A stretch of 64,000 bases of DNA from Adhaeribacter soli (GTDB lineage Bacteria > Bacteroidota > Bacteroidia > Cytophagales > Hymenobacteraceae). The notes under the pieces are model-generated. The model was not told the DNA's origin and did not search any database. It saw nothing but the letters and a program-made list of their open reading frames with translations. Positions 53,701-60,340 of the stretch are shown piece after piece; positions within the stretch are counted from its first letter, which is position 1, and each line of letters starts with the position of its first letter. Position numbers and translations under genes: made by a program. Location: the NCBI RefSeq assembly GCF_008727925.1, contig NZ_VTWT01000007.1, forward strand, positions 248,001-312,000, written 5' to 3'.

Positions 53701-54609
53701 ATGTCTTTATTATTTAACGATTTTGCCTCCTGGCAGAAACATTGCGAGGAAACCGGCGAAGCCCTTTTTCAGCCGGTGCTCGAATATGAGATTACCCAGA
53801 AAGGCCGTACCGAGGAACTTATCTGGCAGACCATGGCGCAAGCCTATGCTGTGATGCAGGATGCGGTAAAAACCGGCCTTACCGAAAATATGACCTCCCG
53901 TTCGGGAATGGTAAATAACGGGGCGAAAAAAGTGGCTGCTTCGCCGGTTACGGTTTTGAGCCCGGAATTTAAAATGCTGGTAACGCGGGCACTGGGTGCC
54001 AAGGAAGTGAATTCCTGCATGGGCCGGGTAGTGGCAGCGCCAACGGCCGGAGCTTCGGGGATATTGCCGGGCATTTTAACCACGCTGCAGGATTTGCACA
54101 AACTCGACGACCGGAAAATTCACGAAGGTTTGTTAGTGGCAGCGGGTATTGCTTTGATCATTGAAACCAACGCTTCACTGGCCGGCGCGGTCGGTGGCTG
54201 CCAGGCGGAAACTGGTAGTGCGGCGGCCATGGGTGCCGGTGCCATTGTGTATTGCCTGGGTGGTTCTATCGATCAGGTTTTTGCAGCGGTAGCCATTACC
54301 ATTCAATGTATGCTGGGCTTGATTTGCGATCCAGTGGCCGGTCTGGTGGAAGTGCCCTGCATTGTGCGGAATGCGAGTGCGGCGGCTATTGCTTATTCTT
54401 CGGCGCAAATGGCGATTGCGGGCGTAAACCCGGTAATTCCGGTAGACCAGTGCGTAATGGCCTTAGGCGAAGTAGGCCAAAGCATGGAAACCAAGTACAA
54501 AGAAACGGCCTTGGGCGGCCTGGCCAATACACCAAAAGCCCGCGAAATTGAAAAACTGGTTCTGGTGCAGGACGTGGAAATTCTGCCGGATGAAGATGCG
54601 GAAGTATAA
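53701..54609 (+). CDS. sdaAA: L-serine dehydratase, iron-sulfur-dependent, alpha subunit
   Basis: 302 residues. It deaminates L-serine to pyruvate and ammonia. Recognisable are the substrate loop (NSCMGRVVAAPTAGASGILP), the Cys ligands of the [4Fe-4S] cluster (GGCQAETGSAAAMGAGA, IQCMLGLICDPVAG) and a C-terminal METKYKETALGGLA. It corresponds to the alpha (C-terminal) half of the two-part enzyme; no beta subunit (sdaAB) is next to it. ATG at 53701. Confidence 0.93.
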   Translation: MSLLFNDFASWQKHCEETGEALFQPVLEYEITQKGRTEELIWQTMAQAYAVMQDAVKTGLTENMTSRSGMVNNGAKKVAASPVTVLSPEFKMLVTRALGAKEVNSCMGRVVAAPTAGASGILPGILTTLQDLHKLDDRKIHEGLLVAAGIALIIETNASLAGAVGGCQAETGSAAAMGAGAIVYCLGGSIDQVFAAVAITIQCMLGLICDPVAGLVEVPCIVRNASAAAIAYSSAQMAIAGVNPVIPVDQCVMALGEVGQSMETKYKETALGGLANTPKAREIEKLVLVQDVEILPDEDAEV

Positions 54610-54614
54610 TTGAA

Positions 54615-54642
54615 AAGACACTGGTATCTGGATATTAGTATC
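54615..54642 (+). repeat. Left copy of a 28-bp inverted word pair
   Basis: The 28-bp sequence starting AAGACACTGGTATCTGG matches, inverted, 55628-55655 at 27 of 28 positions. The two copies bracket about 1 kb with one membrane-protein gene. Confidence 0.8.
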
Positions 54643-54787
54643 TAGACTAAAACATATAATGAGACTTGTATTCACAAGACTACATAATTGAAGTCCCTTT
54701 CAATTTATGCGGTTAATTTAGTTTACTTACTTAGCTGAAATCCTTTCTTTACTTTTTTCTTCGGTTTTGTTACTGTTTTGCGTATAA

Positions 54788-54814
54788 AAAAGCCCGGCAT
54801 TTGTCCGGGCTTTT
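54788..54814 (+). terminator. Terminator hairpin before the small membrane gene
   Basis: AAAAGCCCGG (54788-54797) pairs with CCGGGCTTTT (54805-54814). It ends the serine dehydratase transcript, or isolates the gene starting at 54829. Confidence 0.8.
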
Positions 54815-54828
54815 CGTTTAATTGAACT

Positions 54829-55263
54829 ATGGAAAACGTACACAAAGATCTGGTTGGTTATGCCCTGAAAGTCTGGTTTACTACTCTGATCCTGGCGCCG
54901 CTGAATTACTTTCTGATCATCATTTACCTGTTGCCCGAAGCCCGCACCTTAACCCAGGCCGAAGGCATTACCCAAAGCTTTTACGTGTGGATCGCCTGCC
55001 TGTGGGGCTACTTTCCGACGCTGCTCTTTTTTCTGATCATTCAGAATTTACTTAAAAATAAACTGCCGGTAAGCCAGGGCGCAAGAATTTTGCTGGTACT
55101 GGCCGTAATCCTGTTTTCGGCAATTAACATCTTTGTGGCCGGTAACCTGAACGGATTTTCCAGTTTGATCTGGTGCGCTTCCATAAATTGCCAGCTGGCT
55201 TTTATTGCGGCTTTCTCCGTGATCCTGATGCTGGCTTCCTATTATTTCCTTCCCTGGGAATAG
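54829..55263 (+). CDS. Small four-helix membrane protein, hypothetical
   Basis: 144 residues from ATG at 54829. Four hydrophobic segments (VWFTTLILAPLNYFLIIIYL, FPTLLFFLIIQNLL, ILLVLAVILFSAINIFVAGN, FIAAFSVILMLASYYFLPW). No motif or family recognised. It lies between two inverted 28-bp repeats and beside a long hairpin, so it is the only gene in a repeat-bounded block. Start 15 bp after a terminator, which implies a promoter within a very short space or readthrough. Confidence 0.65.
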   Translation: MENVHKDLVGYALKVWFTTLILAPLNYFLIIIYLLPEARTLTQAEGITQSFYVWIACLWGYFPTLLFFLIIQNLLKNKLPVSQGARILLVLAVILFSAINIFVAGNLNGFSSLIWCASINCQLAFIAAFSVILMLASYYFLPWE

Positions 55264-55371
55264 AAGCTGCCCGAAATACACTTGTCTGTTGAGTGAGGGT
55301 GAAACAACTCGTTGGCTAATAATAATACCAGTTCTTTTAAAGCTTGTTCCATTCCTGTAATTACCTTGATC

Positions 55372-55450
55372 GCTGGTGCGAGCCTCCGGCTCGTATCGGA
55401 ATTATTTGATCAGGTATTGAAAGTGATACGAGCCGGAGGCTCGCACCAGC
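55372..55450. repeat. 26-bp perfect inverted repeat (79-bp hairpin)
   Basis: Left arm 55372-55397 (begins GCTGGTGCGAGCC) and right arm 55425-55450 are exact reverse complements, separated by a 27-nt loop. Each arm holds its own palindrome CGAGCC-TCC-GGCTCG. It is GC-rich in an AT-rich spacer. No T-run follows, so a simple terminator is unlikely. Confidence 0.9.
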
Positions 55451-55627
55451 ATAAGTATTTAATGGAATTGGCTTTTGGCGATTTGGTATAATTTCGTTGT
55501 TTTGGGCTTTTCTGTTGCGAGCCAACGAGGTCCTTCGCTGGCGCTCAGGAAGACATAATTAAAAACTGCAGTACGGTTGTTGATGAAAACACCAACAACG
55601 GCAAATTGTTTTAATGTTTTTGATCTT

Positions 55628-55655
55628 GATACTAATATCCAGATACCAATGTCTT
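55628..55655 (-). repeat. Right copy of the 28-bp inverted word pair
   Basis: Reverse complement of 54615-54642 with one mismatch; the central 21 bp (55628-55648) are identical. Confidence 0.8.
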
Positions 55656-55660
55656 TATAC

Positions 55661-56620
55661 TTACTTCAGTGAAGCGATAAAGCCGGTAAGTTTCGGGGTT
55701 AGGGCCGGGGCGAGCGGAAGTTCCGCGTTGTTGTAGGTAGCCATGTTCTTTTGCGGATCGGCGGTGGAAGTTTTCAGCACGTGGTTCATGCCTTCGATTA
55801 GGACCAGTTTGCTTTTTTTGTTGGCTGCAGCCAGAAGGCGGGCATCTTTTTCGGTTACCTGAAGGTCGGTGGTGCCCTGCACGAGGAAGACCGGCATCGT
55901 TAATTTGGCGATCTCAATTTGTGGATCGTATTTCATCCAGGAAATGAGGTAAGGTTGAACGCTTTCGCGGAACAAGGCAGCAAACATGGGGTTTACATTG
56001 GCTACGGTTTTGCCTTTGGCTAATTCTTCCAGAATGGGCAAGGCTTCGTCGGATATTTGTTTTGGCTGGCCTTTTAACTGCTCCCTGATTATTTTATCGG
56101 CAGTTTGTCCGGCGCCGGCTACAGAGATAAAGGCATCGGCTTTGGCTTTTTGCGCTGCCATCATCCCGATCAGGGAGCCTTCGCTATGGCCCAGGATAAT
56201 CACCTTACTAAACTTCGGATCTTCTTTCAGTTTCGTGGCCCAATCGGCGGCATCGTTTACCAGGTGGTCGAACAGCATATCATTTTCCCTGGCAGGTCCG
56301 GCCGGGGCATTTTCTCCGATTCCCCGTTTGTCGTAGCGCAAGCTGGCAATACCGGCTTTGGAGAGGTCTTCGGCTACCATTTTCAGGTGGTTGTTCTGCA
56401 TCATGGGGTTGTTGCCGTTTTTATCGGTAGGGCCGGAGCCGCTGATGATCAGGACAACCGGGATTGGTTTTTCGGCCGGAATTCTGAGCAGAGTGCCTTT
56501 CAGGATGCCGGACCGGGTGGTAAGCTCCAGCGTTTTTTCTACGGCCGAAGGTGTGTTTGCGGCAAATAGTTGCGACATCGTGAAGAAGAAAACGAACAGG
56601 GAAAGATTAACTGATTTCAT
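55661..56620 (-). CDS. Secreted alpha/beta hydrolase
   Basis: 319 residues with a signal peptide (LSLFVFFFTMSQLFAANT). Alpha/beta-hydrolase landmarks: PVVLIISGSGPTDKNGNNPM (oxyanion strand), SLRYDKRGIGE, the nucleophile elbow VIILGHSEGSLIG, VFLVQGTTDLQVT (acid) and GMNHVLKT (His). It is probably an esterase or peptidase-like enzyme acting in the periplasm; the substrate is unknown. It lies 35 bp after sdpI in the same direction and is likely the third gene of the SdpR-controlled operon. Confidence 0.9.
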   Translation of the reverse strand: MKSVNLSLFVFFFTMSQLFAANTPSAVEKTLELTTRSGILKGTLLRIPAEKPIPVVLIISGSGPTDKNGNNPMMQNNHLKMVAEDLSKAGIASLRYDKRGIGENAPAGPARENDMLFDHLVNDAADWATKLKEDPKFSKVIILGHSEGSLIGMMAAQKAKADAFISVAGAGQTADKIIREQLKGQPKQISDEALPILEELAKGKTVANVNPMFAALFRESVQPYLISWMKYDPQIEIAKLTMPVFLVQGTTDLQVTEKDARLLAAANKKSKLVLIEGMNHVLKTSTADPQKNMATYNNAELPLAPALTPKLTGFIASLK

Positions 56621-56655
56621 AACGATAAGTTTATATGCCTGATGATTTTGAAGGA

Positions 56656-57324
56656 TTAATGCGTACCATTCTGGCGGGAAAATTTCCGGTAGAGGAGGTA
56701 CGAGTAAACCACGGGTACAATTACCAGAATTCCGATGTAAATAACAACAATAGCCGGATGGGCTTTTTCAGATGCCAGCACCAGCATTAACAGGATCAGC
56801 GAGGCCCCAACCCAAAGCTTTCCGGCAAAACGGTGGGTTTTCTTCCATACTTCATCGTTGCTCAGCGTCCAAGGGGTGCGGATGCCTACAAAATAATTCG
56901 GGCGCACCGCACTGAAATAATTACCTAAGATCATGAAAACCACCGCCACGCCGGCAACTACCAGTTTAGGAAAAAGGAGGGAAGAGGCGCCTTTAAGCAT
57001 GGAAACGGTAAGCAGGACAAAGATAAAAACCATGAACAGGTGGATCAGCAGCCGAATGGCTTTGTAACGGCCTTCGAACAAGGCATAATTTTCCTTCCGC
57101 GGATCGATCTTCGGCAGGTATTTTAAAAGCAGGTACAGGAAAATGTTAATTACCGGCAGCATGAGTAAACCAAACGATTTGGGACCATAGTTATCGGCTT
57201 CGCCTTTGTGGTTGAAATGAATCGGCACCCGGTCCGGGTAATCGTTCCAGGTAAAAGCCAAGTACACAAAAGGAACTATAAGCAGCAGGAAGATCAGGAA
57301 TTCGGTTTTTGAATGGTTTTTCAT
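56656..57324 (-). CDS. SdpI-family membrane protein
   Basis: 222 residues with six membrane helices. N-terminal DUF1648 part (WNDYPDRVPIHFNHKGEADN, then YGPKSFGLLMLPVINIFLYL) and C-terminal SdpI part (NYFVGIRTPWTLSNDEVWKK, THRFAGKLWVGASL). In Bacillus SdpI gives immunity to the SdpC toxin peptide and also signals to SdpR. Here there is no sdpABC toxin locus, so immunity is only a possibility; in many bacteria such proteins are of unknown role. It follows sdpR by 6 bp. Confidence 0.9.
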   Translation of the reverse strand: MKNHSKTEFLIFLLLIVPFVYLAFTWNDYPDRVPIHFNHKGEADNYGPKSFGLLMLPVINIFLYLLLKYLPKIDPRKENYALFEGRYKAIRLLIHLFMVFIFVLLTVSMLKGASSLLFPKLVVAGVAVVFMILGNYFSAVRPNYFVGIRTPWTLSNDEVWKKTHRFAGKLWVGASLILLMLVLASEKAHPAIVVIYIGILVIVPVVYSYLLYRKFSRQNGTH

Positions 57325-57330
57325 AACGTT

Positions 57331-57594
57331 TTATTTATCCTTTTTAAGTAGGTCCATTACCCATTTGGCCAGTTCGTCGAACACGGTGGTGTTCAGGGAA
57401 TACATGATGAACTGGCCTTTCCGGACGGCTACCACCACTTCCGCTTTCTTTAACAATTCCAGGTGGTGCGAAATACTGGGCTTGCTGATGTTGAAAGCCT
57501 CGGCAATTTCTCCGGCCGATAAGTCCTTCTCACGGAGCAGTTCGATGATCTTCCGCCGGGTAGGATCATCTAAAGCTTTGAATAAAGCGTTCAT
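57331..57594 (-). CDS. SdpR-type ArsR-family repressor
   Basis: 87 residues from ATG at 57594 (MNALFKALDDPTRRKIIELL). A longer frame to 57630 is in phase but runs through the operator palindrome, so the shorter start is chosen. Winged helix-turn-helix: GEIAEAFNISKPSISHHLEL with LLKKAEVVVAVRKGQFIMYS. It lacks the metal-binding cysteines of ArsR/SmtB proteins and matches the SdpR branch. In Bacillus SdpR represses its own sdpRI operon until SdpI traps it at the membrane. The same gene order here suggests the same loop. Confidence 0.9.
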   Translation of the reverse strand: MNALFKALDDPTRRKIIELLREKDLSAGEIAEAFNISKPSISHHLELLKKAEVVVAVRKGQFIMYSLNTTVFDELAKWVMDLLKKDK

Positions 57595-57618
57595 GCCAGC
57601 CTCTTTTCTTTTATTTAG

Positions 57619-57642
57619 GTATTTAGACAAATATCTAAATAC
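57619..57642 (-). promoter_or_regulatory. Probable SdpR operator
   Basis: The perfect inverted repeat GTATTTAGA (57619-57627) - 6 bp - TCTAAATAC (57634-57642) lies 25 bp before the sdpR start. ArsR-type dimers bind palindromes of this size. Autorepression is inferred from the family and position. Confidence 0.7.
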
Positions 57643-57821
57643 TGTCGGTTAAATCAAAAAAAAAAGTTACGCCTTGTTTTTAACATTTATAAATTGCTAT
57701 ATAACTATTAAAATAAAAAATTAGGATATTTCAACCCGAAGAATATTGGAGCGTATAAACAACCGTTACCATGTTGTAGAAGCAGTAGTATTTATCTTTA
57801 ACCTTTGATTATTAGTAGCTT

Positions 57822-58001
57822 ATGAAAAGAATGTTTATCTGTTTTTTTGCACTTTTCCTGATGGCTCCGCTGGAAGCAGCCTTTGCAGAAACGATGGCAG
57901 CGGGTAAAGAAAATGCCGGTTATTCCAACTTTATGAAGAAGAGAAAGAAAAAGAAAGGTGGAAAAAAAGGCAAAACCAAACCACCCAAAATTAAACACTA
58001 A
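57822..58001 (+). CDS. Small secreted lysine-rich peptide A
   Basis: 59 residues from ATG at 57822. Signal peptide MKRMFICFFALFLMAPLEAA with a likely cut after FAE or AFA (around 22-23). A short linker (TMAAGKENAGYSNFM) and a strongly basic tail (KKRKKKKGGKKGKTKPPK) follow, then IKH. No cysteine is in the mature part. It is transcribed away from sdpR-sdpI. I recognise no family. The basic tail could bind nucleic acid, lipopolysaccharide or membranes; an antimicrobial role is only a guess. Confidence 0.65.
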   Translation: MKRMFICFFALFLMAPLEAAFAETMAAGKENAGYSNFMKKRKKKKGGKKGKTKPPKIKH

Positions 58002-58272
58002 GGCCGGAAAGTAAAGTGGTCTTCCTGTTAAGGCCCTGTTGTTTTAAAGCAGCAGGGTTTAAAGTTGTAATCGGTTAAACTTGAGAAGATTAAGTAAAAA
58101 GCCCTTAAATGCAAATACGAGGTCAGGGCACTGCTGTTTTCAGGCTTTTCGCCCTTGAAAATTTATATTTAAGCCATAAAAATGTATGCTTTTAGGAATA
58201 GCTGGTTAGCCTGCCTTGCTCAGCCAAGGTAGCTTGCGTATAATTCATTATAAGGTTTATGAATTATGCGCT

Positions 58273-58464
58273 ATGAAAAAGATAATTATCTATACGCTGG
58301 CAGCAATGCTGGTTTTACCCGCCGTAGGTTCAGAACCAACGCGCGACCCGAATACGAATAAAACCGTTACTATTTCGAAGCCCTCCTTATTCGGAAAGAA
58401 AAAGCCGAAGGTCAGAAAAATGAAAAAGAAATACGTGTACCGTCCGGGTGCCCGGCAGAACTAG
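58273..58464 (+). CDS. Small secreted lysine-rich peptide B
   Basis: 63 residues from ATG at 58273 (MKKIIIYTLAAMLVLPAVGS signal). A longer frame to 58216 adds no signal. The mature part is EPTRDPNTNKTVTISKPSLF followed by a basic stretch (GKKKPKVRKMKKKYVYRPG) and ARQN. It has the same layout as peptide A 271 bp upstream (signal, short polar linker, Lys-rich tail), but sequence identity is limited to the basic run. Function unknown. A strong bidirectional terminator follows. Confidence 0.65.
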   Translation: MKKIIIYTLAAMLVLPAVGSEPTRDPNTNKTVTISKPSLFGKKKPKVRKMKKKYVYRPGARQN

Positions 58465-58470
58465 TTTTAA

Positions 58471-58510
58471 ATACAAAACCCTACCATTTTGCAATGGTAG
58501 GGTTTTGTAT
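58471..58510. terminator. Bidirectional terminator
   Basis: An 18-bp perfect stem (58471-58488 starting ATACAAAACCC with 58493-58510) has a 4-nt loop TTGC. It lies between convergent peptide B and lutB; its right arm ends exactly where the lutB coding region ends. Confidence 0.85.
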
Positions 58511-59887
58511 TTAGGAAGGGTGCTGTTCTTTCCAAAGCTGGCGGAACGATTTAGGGGCTGCCTGTAAAGGTTCGCGGCGTTTGCTCCAGGTTTCTTTCTG
58601 CACTTTGCGGAGGAAGTAATTTTTAATGCCAACCGGGGCCATGTCGAGCAGGCGCGGGTGTTTCATGCCGTATTCCCAGAATTTGAAAACGTAGCGTTCC
58701 TGTTTTTCTACCAGGCCTTCGTCTACGCTTTGCTTGCGGTTTAGCAGGAGCAGGTTGTGCAGGTTTATTTTTACCGGGCAAACCGAAGTACAGGCGCCGC
58801 ACAGCGAACTGGCGTAACTCAGGTGTTTGTTTTCGGCCATGCCGCTCATATGCGGCTCTATTACCGAACCAATAGGGCCGGAATACGTGGTTTCGTAGGT
58901 GTGGCCGCCAATGTTTTTATAGACCGGGCAAATGTTCAGACAGGCGCCGCAACGGATGCAGTTCAGGGCTTCGCGTTTGTCGGGTTGGGCTAATAAATTG
59001 GTGCGGCCGTTATCTAATAAGATCACGTACATTTCGTCCGGACCGTCTTTTTCAGTGGGCTGACGCGGGCCGGTAATTACGGTATTATACACGGTAACCT
59101 GTTGCCCGGTGCCACTGGTGCTCAGCAAAGGCCAGAACAGATCGAGGTCGTTAATGGAAGGCAGCATTTTTTCGATGCCCACCACTACAATGTGCGTTTT
59201 CGGGAAGGTGGTGCTTAAGCGGGCGTTGCCTTCGTTTTCGGTAAGGGCAATTCCTCCTACATCGGCCAGAATGAAATTAGCGCCGGTTATCCCAATTTCA
59301 GCTGAAGTATATTTTTCGCGGAGCAGCCGACGGGCAGTTAAAACCAGTTGCTGGGCATCGTCGGTGGGCTGAATGCGGAGTTTTTTTACGAATAGGTCAG
59401 CAATGTCTTTTTTAGACATGTGCATGGCCGGCGTTACGATGTGGTAGGGGCGCTGGTCAGCTAATTGCACGATGTATTCGCCCAAGTCGGTTTCCACTAC
59501 ATCGATGCCATTTTTTTCGAGGAAGGTATTCAGGTGAATTTCTTCCGTGATCATGGATTTGGACTTCACCACCGTTTTGGCTTTTTTCCGCTTCATGATC
59601 TGGCCGATTTCTTTTAAAGCCTCTTCGGCGTTCTGGGCCCAGATCACTTTGCCGCCGCGCTGGGTAAAATTATTCTCGAACTCGATCAGGTATTTATCGA
59701 GGTTGTTGATGGTAGTGGTTTTGATAAAAGATGCCCGTTGGCGCGCCAGTTCGTGGTTGCTGTACTGGTGCATGCCTTTTTCTACCGCGGCGTTGTATTT
59801 GCCGATGTTGAAACGGATCTTTTTCCGGTGCTCGAGATCAAACGCCTTCGCCTCCGATTCCAATAAAAATTGTTTTAATCTGTTCAC
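58511..59887 (-). CDS. lutB: LutB/LldF-type lactate-oxidation iron-sulfur protein
   Basis: 458 residues from a GTG at 59887 (GTG AAC AGA TTA). DUF162 part (IVKSKSMITEEI-like VVKSKSMITEEIHLN, ANFILADVGGIALTENEGNA). Two 4Fe-4S clusters: CIRCGACLNICPVYKNIGGH and CGACTSVCPVKINLHNLL. The C-terminal DUF3390-like region is shortened. With LutA and LutC it forms the cytosolic L-lactate dehydrogenase. Neither partner is adjacent in this window, which is unusual for a lut operon. Confidence 0.92.
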   Translation of the reverse strand: MNRLKQFLLESEAKAFDLEHRKKIRFNIGKYNAAVEKGMHQYSNHELARQRASFIKTTTINNLDKYLIEFENNFTQRGGKVIWAQNAEEALKEIGQIMKRKKAKTVVKSKSMITEEIHLNTFLEKNGIDVVETDLGEYIVQLADQRPYHIVTPAMHMSKKDIADLFVKKLRIQPTDDAQQLVLTARRLLREKYTSAEIGITGANFILADVGGIALTENEGNARLSTTFPKTHIVVVGIEKMLPSINDLDLFWPLLSTSGTGQQVTVYNTVITGPRQPTEKDGPDEMYVILLDNGRTNLLAQPDKREALNCIRCGACLNICPVYKNIGGHTYETTYSGPIGSVIEPHMSGMAENKHLSYASSLCGACTSVCPVKINLHNLLLLNRKQSVDEGLVEKQERYVFKFWEYGMKHPRLLDMAPVGIKNYFLRKVQKETWSKRREPLQAAPKSFRQLWKEQHPS

Positions 59888-60340
59888 CTGGTATTGATTT
59901 GAAAATTTGGAGATTTGAAAATCTGGAAATGATTCTCAAATCGGAATTAGTACAAAGTTCGGGGTTTTTCGGCCGAAAGCAATACGGTTTTTAGTTGGGT
60001 TTCTGAGGTTGTAGAGACGTAATATATTACGTCTCTTACGGTATTGTTTTAATGTATTGTGTTTAAACGGGTAGCTGAATTTTTACCACTTCCGGTATTC
60101 CGTTATAGATGAAATATTCTTGCTGCCCCGAATGGAGACGTAATTCCCTGAATGGAGACGTAATATATTTACGTCTCTACAGGTTCTGACTATGGTAAAA
60201 ATCTTTTGTGGGTTTTTGGGATGATGCGTCTCGTATTCACAAGATCCTTTCAGGATGACAGAAAAGGTAAACTAAAAGGAAGGGTTTCTCTAATAGAAAC
60301 TGCAGAATTCAACTATTCAACCATTCAACCATTTAACAAT
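59888..60340. other. Intergenic region rich in palindromes
   Basis: 453 bp between lutB and the M28 peptidase gene, both on the minus strand. It holds the GAAAATTTGGAGATTTG word (59891-59941), two AGAGACGTAATATATTACG-type palindromes (60013-60036, 60154-60177), the partial duplicate of the second (60131-60144) and TTCAACCATTCAACC words (60309-60343). No gene is supported. Confidence 0.65.
60013..60036. repeat. 24-bp perfect palindrome
   Basis: AGAGACGTAATA at 60013-60024 meets its exact complement at 60025-60036 with no spacer. A second copy with one extra base lies at 60154-60177 (GAGACGTAA / TTACGTCTC, 9-bp arms), and its left arm is duplicated 20 bp upstream (60131). Confidence 0.85.

Noticed and set aside
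56656-58464. A complete sdpABC-type cannibalism locus
   Set aside because: Only SdpR- and SdpI-type proteins are present. SdpA, SdpB and a SdpC-like toxin with its hydrophobic core and cysteines are missing.
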